From assembly GCF_024529975.1 (NCBI RefSeq), contig NZ_AP024898.1, positions 992,001-1,056,000 on the forward strand: a DNA stretch of 64,000 nt. Reading direction: 5' to 3'. Below the pieces are notes generated by a model. The model was not told the origin of the DNA. It saw nothing but the letters and a program-made list of their open reading frames with translations, and did not search any database. Both the position numbers and the translations under genes were made by a program. Below, one piece after another: positions 52,943-61,694 of this stretch; position 1 is the first letter of the stretch, and the number at the start of each line of letters is the position of its first letter. The DNA comes from Vibrio quintilis. GTDB lineage: Bacteria; Pseudomonadota; Gammaproteobacteria; Enterobacterales; Vibrionaceae.

Positions 52943-53227
52943 CTATTTTAGATTTTTCGCGAAGTAGGTGGCGGCCTTTTTTACGATGTCTAATTCTTCA
53001 GCTTGTTCGGCTAATAATCGTTTGAGCTTGGCATTTTCAATCGCTAACTCTTTTTCTCTATCACTGGTATTTGTGTCTTTTTTGACAGCTTTTCGCCATC
53101 CATAGATTTGAGATTCATATAACGATAGTTGTCTGGCCGCAGCAGCGACGCCCACTTTCTCGGCTAGTTTGAGTGCTTCTGCTTTAAATTCAGGAGCATG
53201 TTTAATTCGTGTTTTCTTAGTTGTCAT
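52943..53227 (-). CDS. IS3-family transposase OrfA, copy 2
   Basis: 94 aa, nearly identical to OrfA of copy 1. Helix-turn-helix (AAARQLSLYESQIYGWRKAV) and leucine zipper (AIENAKLKRLLAEQAEELDIVKKAA). The run of A residues near its end (AAAAAAGG on the minus strand) could be the slippery site that gives the OrfAB fusion. Confidence 0.93.
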   Translation of the reverse strand: MTTKKTRIKHAPEFKAEALKLAEKVGVAAAARQLSLYESQIYGWRKAVKKDTNTSDREKELAIENAKLKRLLAEQAEELDIVKKAATYFAKNLK

Positions 53228-54016
53228 TGTTCACCTCGTTAGTGATTGTACTCACTTAACTCAGTGTCCAAAACTATTGGTGCGGATCACTGGTGAGGTG
53301 TCCGGGATAAGCTATTCCAATGAAGGAGGACCATTCTTATCTGGAACACGAATAAAGAAAACACAACTCACATTCAACGCGCTAATTAAAGGTGGCATTA
53401 GCTATAATCCGTCGCGTGATAACTTTGCATTAGGTATCAACAAAGAAGCACCAATGTACGCTTATTTCCAAGTACGAGTCTCTTCAAAAGAAGCCAAGCG
53501 TATCATTAGACAAAGAGCTCAATTTAGACTGAGTACAGACAAAAATAGTAGTTGGGTAGATCTCTCATTCATTAATACTAAACGGGAGAAAGAATTAGCC
53601 CTTGCAATCGCAAACATCATTGCTCTACTCAAAATGATGTTCGGTGTTGATGATGAATCTGTTGAGTTTCGACATCTTCAAGAGCAGAAACTACTCTCTG
53701 ATTTATTAATACACAAAGTATTTTATAACCCGGGTAACACTCTTGAATACGATACTGAGACAGGCCTAAAGGAGCTAGAGAAACAGATAGATTCGGATAC
53801 GAAAGACTGGCGAGATTTAAAGCAAGATAGGTCATCTGTAGCGCTTACCAGCACATATCACTCAGATTTAAAGTTCAGTAATCAAGCGACGATTGAAATC
53901 TAAGAATAACGTTTAACACAAAGCATTACTCTAATCTGCTCTGACATTCGGAATTACTGAACCGATGAACAGGAGATTATATAATTCACATTTATGATTG
54001 CCGAATTTTCAGATAG

Positions 54017-55219
54017 CTACAAATCTATCGATAGCACATCTAAAATTTGCTGGTCAATGTCTCTGATAACGCTTTTAACCAATTCAATTAGCTCGATTAC
54101 ATGTTGTTGAGGCACATCAACAGAGAAACCATCTGCCTTTTTTCCATTGCGATGCACAATGTCATGCCTAACGAAAACAGATGCTCTTAATTGATCCAAT
54201 TTATCCTCTGGGAAATCACAGGCCAGAACTTTTTGATACAGGTCTTTTACGGTATCAATGTTATGGAATGAGATTTTATCGATTTCCGTATTTAGCGTCT
54301 TATCAAGCGAGTCTAAAAACGTAAATACATCCTTTTTAGCAACTTTTTCTTTGAACACGATGTGGGATTCAACAAACCGACGTTTAACTGCACTTCGGTT
54401 CAACACATGGCTTTTCATTGTGTCAGACAGATACGCTTCCATGGCAGTAATCACACTGGCAAACACCATTCTTTGTAGTGTCACATTTTCTGTAGATTCA
54501 TTTAGAACAGCTAGCTCATCCAAAGAAGTACAAAAGTTCTGATGAAACTTTGTTTCTCCGGCCTGAACTTCAGCAATATCGTCAAAATCAGTAACCCATC
54601 CACCGTTAACTATATCGGTGATATCAAGCACGCACTCTGATTCATTATCGCAATGTTCCAACAAAACCACAGCATAGGTTTCAACATACTTACATGGGAA
54701 TACAGTACCAGCAAACCCTTGATTTTCATCATAAACACTATGAAATGCAGATAACATGAATGACAGTAGTGGCTCACCATCAATGATTACTTTGGGGTTA
54801 AAGTAATCGGTATCGAAATCGGCACTAGACTTATCAAACGCTTTGGGAAGTGTTTGCAGCCAATCTTGAAAACTGTGACTCTCAACAATTTTTAAATCAG
54901 CTGAAATTGTTTCAACATCATCAACATAAATGCTATCTGGGTTATTCTTACATAACTCCAGAGTCTCTTTCATTTCCAAAATCCAAGAGCTTTTAACTTC
55001 ATTGAAATCCTGTTCAGCAGATCTCAAATCGTATCCAGCCAATTGCAGACGTCTTTTCAGCGTTTTTGCATCGATCTTGTACCCGATAAAATCTTGTAGA
55101 TCTTCATCATCGTGAACTTCTCGTACCCTATCTTGCTTGATGAAAAACCACTCATCATAGGTGTTTTTCCAAGATAAAAGTTCTTGGTTGTTAATGTTTA
55201 TGTCTGCAAAACTTCCCAT
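54017..55219 (-). CDS. HEPN-domain protein with HEPN/Toprim-associated N-terminus
   Basis: 400 aa from the ATG at 55219. The start MGSFADININNQELLSWKN fits the HEPN/Toprim-associated domain. The C-terminal 150 residues are helical and end with RHDIVHRNG (residues about 350-360), the RxxxxH motif of HEPN ribonucleases. HEPN proteins in defense islands usually cut RNA once activated. It lies 35 bases downstream of the large PD-(D/E)xK gene on the same strand, so the two are likely a unit; the pairing looks like toxin effector plus DNA-acting partner. Confidence 0.7.
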   Translation of the reverse strand: MGSFADININNQELLSWKNTYDEWFFIKQDRVREVHDDEDLQDFIGYKIDAKTLKRRLQLAGYDLRSAEQDFNEVKSSWILEMKETLELCKNNPDSIYVDDVETISADLKIVESHSFQDWLQTLPKAFDKSSADFDTDYFNPKVIIDGEPLLSFMLSAFHSVYDENQGFAGTVFPCKYVETYAVVLLEHCDNESECVLDITDIVNGGWVTDFDDIAEVQAGETKFHQNFCTSLDELAVLNESTENVTLQRMVFASVITAMEAYLSDTMKSHVLNRSAVKRRFVESHIVFKEKVAKKDVFTFLDSLDKTLNTEIDKISFHNIDTVKDLYQKVLACDFPEDKLDQLRASVFVRHDIVHRNGKKADGFSVDVPQQHVIELIELVKSVIRDIDQQILDVLSIDL

Positions 55220-55254
55220 CAATTAATCCTTAATTAGAAGTGGTTGTAGATTCA

Positions 55255-57297
55255 CTACATGACCATATCCATCTTGGCTATTTGCTCATCATAATCTGTC
55301 GATTTGAAAACCCTAAAGTTATGCTCTTGATCCATTCGTGATGTTGGACTGGCATCTTTTAAAACAAGTCTACGTTGTACTATTTTATACGAAACTTTGC
55401 TGATTGGCGGAAGCAGCACATTACCATATTCAAACGAATCATTTATCTCACTAAGCTGTGGTGGCTTTGAAAGGTATACTTGAAGATTATTCTTAAGTTC
55501 TTCTATATCTGCGTACAACTCGTACCATGCAATATCTCGCATTTCACCATTTTCGCTCGGTAGAGACATCAAACTCATAACATGTGATTCAAAATAAGCT
55601 TTTAGTATTTTTTCATCTACGACTGGTATCCCATCAAACTTATAACCAATAAACATCTGAGCGCTAGTCACAATACATTGAGAGAACCTATACTGCTTAG
55701 CTGCGTCATAATCCCAGCCTAACCTATCAAATATAACCTCAATGTTTTCTTGTAAAAATTTTGTCTTTCTATTTACTTGAACTCCTGCATACTCCAGTGT
55801 TTCAGCGGTTCTCTGCTTCATGACTTCCGAATCAACAGTAAGAGTCGCTTTAAACTCACCTACAATAATCAAGTCATCGATACGTGCCAATAAATCAAAC
55901 TCTTCTTCTCCAGCTGCGAGTCTAATTCGCTTTCCAACCGCAGGATCGTAATCATCTATGAACTCATTCTGTTCTAGCTGCTCGTTGAGCATCTTCAGCA
56001 CTGTTTCTTCATACTGGTAACCCTTTTTGCCCAAATCAATTTTCAACTCTACAGCCCACCTTTCAATAAGCCTTGTCATTACTGGAGAAACTAGTGCGCT
56101 AACTGATATTGCGTATTCATTGTTAGACTTCTTAATCAACGGCTGGCACCAAAGATCACATGTTTTATCAGCTTTGAATGTGACAAAGTTTAGAATGTTA
56201 GAGACACGGACAGAATCCAAACCCGTAGCTTTGACCAGCGCTGTTTTCAATGCAAACGCAGGAATTGTTGGACAAAATTCTAAAAGCTTGTTTAGATTGA
56301 AAGCCTCATCATTGTCTGGAAATTTTTCCATTAAATCTCCAGCTAAAAGCATTAGACATCTAAAAACGGTTAGAACATCTTTAATTGAAAATTCATTTTC
56401 ATAATCTTCAGTTAACCATTCCTGAGGATAGTATTTAAGCATATCAGTAACAGTGATCTGCCAATAAGCGTTACGTGAGCGAACAATTTCATCTGCATCT
56501 TTAACGTCTAAGACTTCAACAAGCTTTCTCTTTCCTCGTCTTTTAACGACTAAATACTTATCGCTGGAAAATATAGATTGAATCATCGGATCATTTGCAA
56601 TGTGTCTTTTTTGAGATCCTAATCTTTCACGCCGAATTGCACTGTTTTCAAATGAGTACTCAAAATCGGTTGCCGGTTGCATTACACAATAAGTATTTTT
56701 ATCTTCACCGACTGGAAAAAAATCATAATTGGACCAAAAGAGACACTGCCAAACATGCGAGTACAATTCGTATAGTTGAGATAAGTCAATTTCACGTCGA
56801 ATAAAAACCATTGGGTCAAGCGGTTGCTTTGATACCTGAATTGGCTGGTTGTCATCTATCCTCTTTTGACACATACGAAGTGCTGGCTGTAGACCATCTA
56901 CGCATCCGTGGGAGATCTCTTGTAGTGTCAATGTATTCCCCATGTAATTGGCATTTATCTTGATACCAAATGCATTAGGTCTAGCTTCTTCAAATGCGGC
57001 TTTCATAGCTACAGCTAGCTCTCTATTGGACGTTGCGACATATGCAAGCATAAGCTTTTCGTTAGTAATTTTTGGAGCTTGTAAATAGGTGCTATCTAAC
57101 ATCCCACGGATTTCTGACAACAAAGAATTAACTACAGAACCACCAACAAAAACCCTAGCATCACGCTTCGATGCACTATCTTTAATCTTTTCCCACCCAC
57201 CTAGCCACTTGTCCAAGTTAAAGTCGTGTCTAGTTGGCGGTTTAATTTTGTTCTTGATTATTTTTTCAACAAACAGGTCTTTTACTTCATCAGCCAA
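55255..57297 (-). CDS. Large protein with PD-(D/E)xK nuclease domain, unknown
   Basis: 680 aa, starting at a TTG at 57297 without a strong ribosome site. Residues about 440-530 hold GYQYEETVLKMLNEQL, then EEEFDLLARIDDLIIVGEFKATL, a good PD-(D/E)xK core (Glu, Asp, then E-F-K). The flanking N-terminal 430 and C-terminal 150 residues match nothing I recognise; ALVSPVMTRLIERWAVEL precedes the core. Its 5' end faces the divergent PLD nuclease gene with 180 bp between. With the HEPN protein downstream it forms a nuclease pair inside the island. Confidence 0.68.
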   Translation of the reverse strand: MADEVKDLFVEKIIKNKIKPPTRHDFNLDKWLGGWEKIKDSASKRDARVFVGGSVVNSLLSEIRGMLDSTYLQAPKITNEKLMLAYVATSNRELAVAMKAAFEEARPNAFGIKINANYMGNTLTLQEISHGCVDGLQPALRMCQKRIDDNQPIQVSKQPLDPMVFIRREIDLSQLYELYSHVWQCLFWSNYDFFPVGEDKNTYCVMQPATDFEYSFENSAIRRERLGSQKRHIANDPMIQSIFSSDKYLVVKRRGKRKLVEVLDVKDADEIVRSRNAYWQITVTDMLKYYPQEWLTEDYENEFSIKDVLTVFRCLMLLAGDLMEKFPDNDEAFNLNKLLEFCPTIPAFALKTALVKATGLDSVRVSNILNFVTFKADKTCDLWCQPLIKKSNNEYAISVSALVSPVMTRLIERWAVELKIDLGKKGYQYEETVLKMLNEQLEQNEFIDDYDPAVGKRIRLAAGEEEFDLLARIDDLIIVGEFKATLTVDSEVMKQRTAETLEYAGVQVNRKTKFLQENIEVIFDRLGWDYDAAKQYRFSQCIVTSAQMFIGYKFDGIPVVDEKILKAYFESHVMSLMSLPSENGEMRDIAWYELYADIEELKNNLQVYLSKPPQLSEINDSFEYGNVLLPPISKVSYKIVQRRLVLKDASPTSRMDQEHNFRVFKSTDYDEQIAKMDMVM

Positions 57298-57476
57298 TGG
57301 ATCAATTCCTTATTTTTATGATGCATATGGCACCAGTGGATTAGCCTACTTCATATCAGATAGTTACATCAACAGACTCTCAGTCATGATACGCTTCTTT
57401 TGGTATTTCAGTGATACAAGCCAGTGATTCACATTCTTTTTAATGGCCTGATTTAGAAGGAATTATGGGAGGGATT

Positions 57477-58751
57477 ATGGCGGACTTATACACTAACAGC
57501 AACTCGAAACAGGACTTCATTCGACATGGACTCATCACTAGTGTTGAAGACGGTATGGACGTGTTTATAGCTTCTGCTTTCTTTACTGAATCAAGTGTTA
57601 TCGACGAGCTGGTACAAAAAGGATGTCATATCAGGATTGTTGTTCGACTTGGTTTTCCAACGCTACCAGCAGCCCTAGAAAAGCTGCTTAGTCACGACAA
57701 AGTAGAAGCTCGATTTTTCACCAGCAATTCGTTTCATCCTAAGTTCTACATCTTTGGTGACAAGAAAGTACTGCTTGGCTCAGCTAACCTTACCCGCTCA
57801 GCACTTTTATCAAACCAAGAAGTAATGATCAGTCTTCAATCTGACGATCATAGATTTGACGAACTAAAATCATTGTTCTCAGATTACTGGGAAGAAGCAT
57901 CTGTTCTAACCAAAGATGCGATTAAAGACTATCGAAGCATCTATAACAAATTCGGGAAATTGGACTCCTTAGTAAAGCAGCTAGACGACAGCGTTACTGA
58001 CACTCTCGGCGACAAAAACTTTTCAAACATTAGCCGTGGAAAGAAAAAAACCAACCGAAAATCAATCTTCCAAGACACTTACTACAAGTCTTATCAAGAG
58101 TCTGTTTATGCGTTTCGCTGTATTGAAGAAGTCTACAGCACCTTTGAACGAAAAATCGATGAAAGTAATATCCCATTGAGACTTGAAATCGATTCATTCT
58201 TTAGCTTTGTTCGAGATAAGCACGCGACTACAGATATCTGGAAAAGACAGCCTATAGGGTGGACTGAAAGCCAAAAACTCCATATCAGAGTTCTAATCGA
58301 CGAATGGTTAACTATTCATTGGAAACACTTTGAAGACACGATTGTACCCACCAACTATCCACTAATTCTTCGGGTTTTTGGCTCGGTACAATTTATTAAA
58401 ACTGCGTCAATGCATGACATTGTGGAAGCACTATGTGTCCTGCACTCATTCCATGACAGATTTAGATTCTATAAAGGTGGGCTACCCACTTTGAAGTCGG
58501 CTTTCATTAAAGCTAATGACGAATTACAAGTTAAGAAAACTCTTTGTTATCTTCTTTACGGTACAGGCGATATAGTGACTCGCATGTCGAACTGCATCCA
58601 CGACTCAGAGTATGAACTAAACGAGTTTGGACCAGCTAATGTCCAAGAACTTATAGGTTGGATCAACAAAGAAAATCTTCCTGTTATCAACGGTCGAACA
58701 ACCAAAGTGCTGAGATATTTTGGTTTCGAAGTTAAACAGCTTGGTGACTAA
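57477..58751 (+). CDS. Phospholipase D-like nuclease
   Basis: 424 aa from the ATG at 57477, which has GGAGG 5 bases upstream; an ATG four codons earlier is possible. The first 170 residues are a PLD domain of the bacterial nuclease (Bfil/restriction) type: VFIASAFFTESSVI, then the HKD-type motif HPKFYIFGDKKVLLGSANLT (near residue 87-106). Only one HKD copy is present, so it must dimerise to form an active site. The remaining 250 residues are helical and unrecognised. It leads the plus-strand block that continues into the ABC-three-component genes 100 bp downstream. Confidence 0.78.
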   Translation: MADLYTNSNSKQDFIRHGLITSVEDGMDVFIASAFFTESSVIDELVQKGCHIRIVVRLGFPTLPAALEKLLSHDKVEARFFTSNSFHPKFYIFGDKKVLLGSANLTRSALLSNQEVMISLQSDDHRFDELKSLFSDYWEEASVLTKDAIKDYRSIYNKFGKLDSLVKQLDDSVTDTLGDKNFSNISRGKKKTNRKSIFQDTYYKSYQESVYAFRCIEEVYSTFERKIDESNIPLRLEIDSFFSFVRDKHATTDIWKRQPIGWTESQKLHIRVLIDEWLTIHWKHFEDTIVPTNYPLILRVFGSVQFIKTASMHDIVEALCVLHSFHDRFRFYKGGLPTLKSAFIKANDELQVKKTLCYLLYGTGDIVTRMSNCIHDSEYELNEFGPANVQELIGWINKENLPVINGRTTKVLRYFGFEVKQLGD

Positions 58752-58857
58752 AATATGACTATTTTATAGTTATTAGTAAGTTACACACCTTTTAGTGGTA
58801 CGTAATGCATATAAACTGTACAATACACGGTTCATATGCCTAGATGTTGAGATAAAA

Positions 58858-59208
58858 ATGGAAATCTTTGCTACCCCACTTTTCGTAGCTATCGCTTGGA
58901 TCTGTACTGTTGTTAGCTGTATTTATGCTTTTGTTCAAAAAAGCAACGTGACCAAAATTACGCAGAAATTCGATAATCTAAGCATTAATCACAAAGAACT
59001 AAAGGTCGAAAACAGTACGCTGCAACAAAAGTTCGAATCGTTGGAAGTTTCATATAATGCATTACAAGTTCAAAACACTACTCTAGAACAGAAGATCGTC
59101 GAAATCGAAAAGAACGATATCCACGATAACTATCAAGAAGTGCATCAAAACGGCCAGACCAACTTTAACCAAGGTGTAATCAAAGGCGACTTTGTTTACA
59201 ACAAATAA
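58858..59208 (+). CDS. Small membrane protein with coiled coil and GDF-type C-terminal motif
   Basis: 116 aa from the ATG at 58858. One N-terminal membrane span (residues 5-24, TPLFVAIAWICTVVSCIYAF), a coiled coil (about 35-85, repeated LKVENSTLQQKFESLEVSYN), and a polar tail ending NFNQGVIKGDFVYNK. The tail resembles the NIEGDFYNV segment at the start of the next gene's product, 17 bases downstream, which suggests the two proteins share an interaction element. It could be the membrane effector of the following ABC-three-component cassette. Confidence 0.6.
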   Translation: MEIFATPLFVAIAWICTVVSCIYAFVQKSNVTKITQKFDNLSINHKELKVENSTLQQKFESLEVSYNALQVQNTTLEQKIVEIEKNDIHDNYQEVHQNGQTNFNQGVIKGDFVYNK

Positions 59209-59225
59209 GAGTTCTAGGCTTGTCT

Positions 59226-59777
59226 ATGTGTGAAACAAGATTTGATATTCAAAACATTGAAGGTGACTTCTACAATGTAGAGTCTCCAGAAAATAACGTT
59301 GACTCAATTATTAACGTTATCATTGGTGATATTGCATCAGCCAACGTGAGAATCGATCGAACTGATCGGTCGTTTCCCGCAAATGTTACGACGAAGATAA
59401 ACCACAACATGCTCAAGACTAAGCGTCGTATTGTCTTGCAGTACAAATCGTATTCATCCCATATTGAAACAGCCTACACTCTTGCAGAACAAAACATAAT
59501 CAATGGAAAACAAACTGCAATGGAATTGCTTAATGAAATGTACTGCAATTCATTAGATAAGTATGGCATTGACTCATTTGAACCCGACATAGAGCAAGTA
59601 CGGCAGCACGCAGACGACATCATAAGCGATGTTATCAAGCAGCTCAGAAAGTTTGTGTATAGTTCAGCCAATGTAACTCAATACAAAGAACAAGTAGAAA
59701 TTGGGCTAAACGTTGTTGTTGCACATGGTTTTGTTGAGTGCTGCGTACTGGAGAATCCTAACAATGCTACCAACTAA
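59226..59777 (+). CDS. ABC-three-component system adaptor-type protein (C-terminal helical domain)
   Basis: 183 aa from the ATG at 59226; a TTG two codons upstream is also in frame. The N-terminal 45 residues contain RFDIQNIEGDFYNVE and a beta-rich INVIIGDIASANVRI. The rest is helical (TKRRIVLQYKSYSSHIETAYTLAEQNIINGKQTAMELLNEMY), as in the C-terminal domain common to the first component of ABC-3C systems. It overlaps the middle-component gene by 14 bases. It is predicted to link the effector to the ATPase. Confidence 0.62.
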   Translation: MCETRFDIQNIEGDFYNVESPENNVDSIINVIIGDIASANVRIDRTDRSFPANVTTKINHNMLKTKRRIVLQYKSYSSHIETAYTLAEQNIINGKQTAMELLNEMYCNSLDKYGIDSFEPDIEQVRQHADDIISDVIKQLRKFVYSSANVTQYKEQVEIGLNVVVAHGFVECCVLENPNNATN

Positions 59778-60000
59778 AGGCTCTCACCCAGAGATGAATG
59801 TGCTCTACATTGGTGGCTTTATCTTGAAAAAGCTTCATGAGCGCAAAAGAAAGCGTATGACGATCACACAGCTAATGAAAGTCGGCACTAAAGAGCTTTC
59901 TGTGTCCGTAGACCACATAATTCTAGCGTTGGATTGGCTGTATATCATTTCTGCTATTGGCTACGATAGCAAAGAGGTTTTTATCAATGAAGCTACTTAG
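59764..60000 (+). CDS. ABC-three-component middle component (MC6-like)
   Basis: 78 aa from the ATG at 59764. A winged-helix protein with MLPTKGSHPEMNVLYIGGFILKKL at the start and HIILALDWLYIISAIGYDS, the pattern I know for ABC-3C middle component 6 (MLLPNKHIHPDRSLLYIG...LALDLLYLLGAI). It overlaps the preceding gene by 14 bases and the ATPase gene by 14 bases. These middle components bridge the ATPase and the effector-linked subunit. Confidence 0.75.
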   Translation: MLPTKGSHPEMNVLYIGGFILKKLHERKRKRMTITQLMKVGTKELSVSVDHIILALDWLYIISAIGYDSKEVFINEAT

Positions 60001-61678
60001 ATTTCTCTTAGAGATCGACGGTGTAGAAACACGAGAGATACCGTTTTTAGACAATTTAAATATCATCACGAGTAAAAAGAAATCTGACGCACCCGGTAAC
60101 AGCGTTGGTAAGTCAACTTTAGGTCGAATTCTCGACTACTTGTTTGATGGCTCAATTAGCCCAATCTACATTGATGATGAGTTTCAAACCCCAAAGCAAG
60201 AGATTGAACAGCTTTTCACAAACAGTGAAGTATACGTATCGCTTGAGTACCTTGGTCTAAACAATCAGTACAGTGTTATTAAGCGCAGACTATCTATTGA
60301 TACTACACTGCAAAACTACATTTTGAACGGGCAAGAAGTAACAAGCAAAGAATACATCGCGCACATTATGGGCAGTATTTTCAACGTCTACTCTGCTAAA
60401 CCAACGATCAGAAAACTTGCTCCGAAGTTCTTTAGAACAACGCAACACCGTATGACAAAGACTGTTAACTTTGACAACGGTAGGAACGTTAGTAAAACCG
60501 ATATCAACACGGTTTTTCTGTATCTGTTCAACTTTGATGACACTGAGATACTCAGTAAAATCCACAGACTAAAGACCACCATCAAGGGTTATGATAAAAA
60601 TCTGAAAGCCTTTAATAGTGTCATTTCTCAAGACAAGATTGTCGGCTCAGTCTCTAAAATAAAGAAAGAAATCGCTAAATTAGAAAAGTCTTTATTATCG
60701 TCTGAAAAAGGCATTGATAAGCTAGAAATCGTATCAAAAATCAACACGATAGATGACGAGCAGAACTCACTTTCTGACCAGGTTCTTTCTTTAGATTTAA
60801 AAATCAAGAACATAATTAAGACCAATGAAATACTAAAGACTAGTGAACAGCATCATTTGCTCGATGAACTGCGAACTATCTACGAGTATGCGTCTGTAAA
60901 GATAGAATCTACTCTTGAAGATTATCAGCAAGCACTCGCTTTCCATGACCATCTGTTGAGCACTAAACGAGAGTTTGTGTCGAATGGACTAGATAAACTG
61001 CAAGAGCAGCATGAAAAAGCAACTATCAAATTCGGCCAGTTAAAAATTCAGAAGCAAAGCCTATTCGATGAACTAAAGTCGAAAAAGAAAATGGAAGAGA
61101 TATCTGACACGATGAAGGAAATTGGTAAGCTTGATAAAGAGTTAGCCAAACTAACAGCCATTATCGACAAAAAGGATGATATAGACTCAAAGCTAATACT
61201 TGAGCAACAAAGCTTAACTGAATTAGCTGGTGAACTTGAAACTGAGCTCAACAACGTAACCTCTTTTGAAGAAAAGTATATAGAAAACTTCAAAGACTAC
61301 ACTCGCGATTTCTACGGAGTTGAGTACAACTTCAGTCTTCATTTAGACCAAGAAAAGGGTGAATGCTCGCCACATGTCGACGACGTAGAATCAAACAACG
61401 AGGGTGGATTAAAAAGACTGGAAGTTGTTACATTTGACTTAGCATACATCAAGACTGTTTGTGACCAACAAGCATTAAGACCTAACTTTGTCTTACATGA
61501 TTCGATTGATGAAATCGATATACAGCACGTTCGTAAAATGTTTGATGAATCAATTCAACTATCAGGACAACACATTGTTTCTATGTTGTCAGATAAGCTT
61601 GTTGAGCAAGATTACACCAAATACAAAGAGTTCATCATCCTTGAGCTCTCTCAGGACAACAAATTCTTCAAGATATAA
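59987..61678 (+). CDS. ABC-three-component ATPase (DUF2326/SMC-like)
   Basis: 563 aa from the ATG at 59987, with GAGG 9 bases upstream, overlapping the middle component. Walker A is GNSVGKST (residues 37-44). A long central coiled coil (about 200-440) follows, then DUF2326-type sequence with LKRLEVVTFDLAYIKTVCDQ and Walker B/D-loop-like LHDSIDEIDIQHVRKM near residue 495. It is predicted to sense a trigger such as DNA and license the effector. It completes a gene order PLD - membrane/coiled coil - adaptor - MC6 - ATPase. Confidence 0.78.
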   Translation: MKLLRFLLEIDGVETREIPFLDNLNIITSKKKSDAPGNSVGKSTLGRILDYLFDGSISPIYIDDEFQTPKQEIEQLFTNSEVYVSLEYLGLNNQYSVIKRRLSIDTTLQNYILNGQEVTSKEYIAHIMGSIFNVYSAKPTIRKLAPKFFRTTQHRMTKTVNFDNGRNVSKTDINTVFLYLFNFDDTEILSKIHRLKTTIKGYDKNLKAFNSVISQDKIVGSVSKIKKEIAKLEKSLLSSEKGIDKLEIVSKINTIDDEQNSLSDQVLSLDLKIKNIIKTNEILKTSEQHHLLDELRTIYEYASVKIESTLEDYQQALAFHDHLLSTKREFVSNGLDKLQEQHEKATIKFGQLKIQKQSLFDELKSKKKMEEISDTMKEIGKLDKELAKLTAIIDKKDDIDSKLILEQQSLTELAGELETELNNVTSFEEKYIENFKDYTRDFYGVEYNFSLHLDQEKGECSPHVDDVESNNEGGLKRLEVVTFDLAYIKTVCDQQALRPNFVLHDSIDEIDIQHVRKMFDESIQLSGQHIVSMLSDKLVEQDYTKYKEFIILELSQDNKFFKI

Positions 61679-61694
61679 CATGTACTAGCTCAGA

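Larger units (their letters stand above)
52047..53289 (-). mobile_element. IS3-family insertion element, copy 2 (intact)
   Basis: 1243 bp, with terminal repeats TGATCTGCACCA...GGACAC and the inverse of GTGTCCAAAACTATTGGTGCGGATCA. It is flanked by a 4-bp direct repeat CTGG (52043-52046 and 53290-53293). It lies in the relaxase gene in opposite orientation to that gene. Both transposase genes are intact, so this copy may be active and could also move copy 1. Confidence 0.9.
51328..53903 (+). pseudogene. Relaxase (MobA/VirD2-like) interrupted by an IS3 element
   Basis: Removing the IS at 52047-53289 and one copy of the CTGG duplication joins 51328-52046 to 53294-53903 in one frame of 442 codons, reading SGEVSGISYSNEGGPFLSG across the scar. 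The N-terminal part has the relaxase His motif TEHVHILASRVTH (near residue 132) and YRHFVISLAPDEKLS before it, with a candidate catalytic Tyr at residue 17 (LKYMFRG). The downstream part is helical. With mobC this was a mobilization module; the insertion leaves a 239-residue N-terminal piece that keeps the His motif. Confidence 0.82.
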
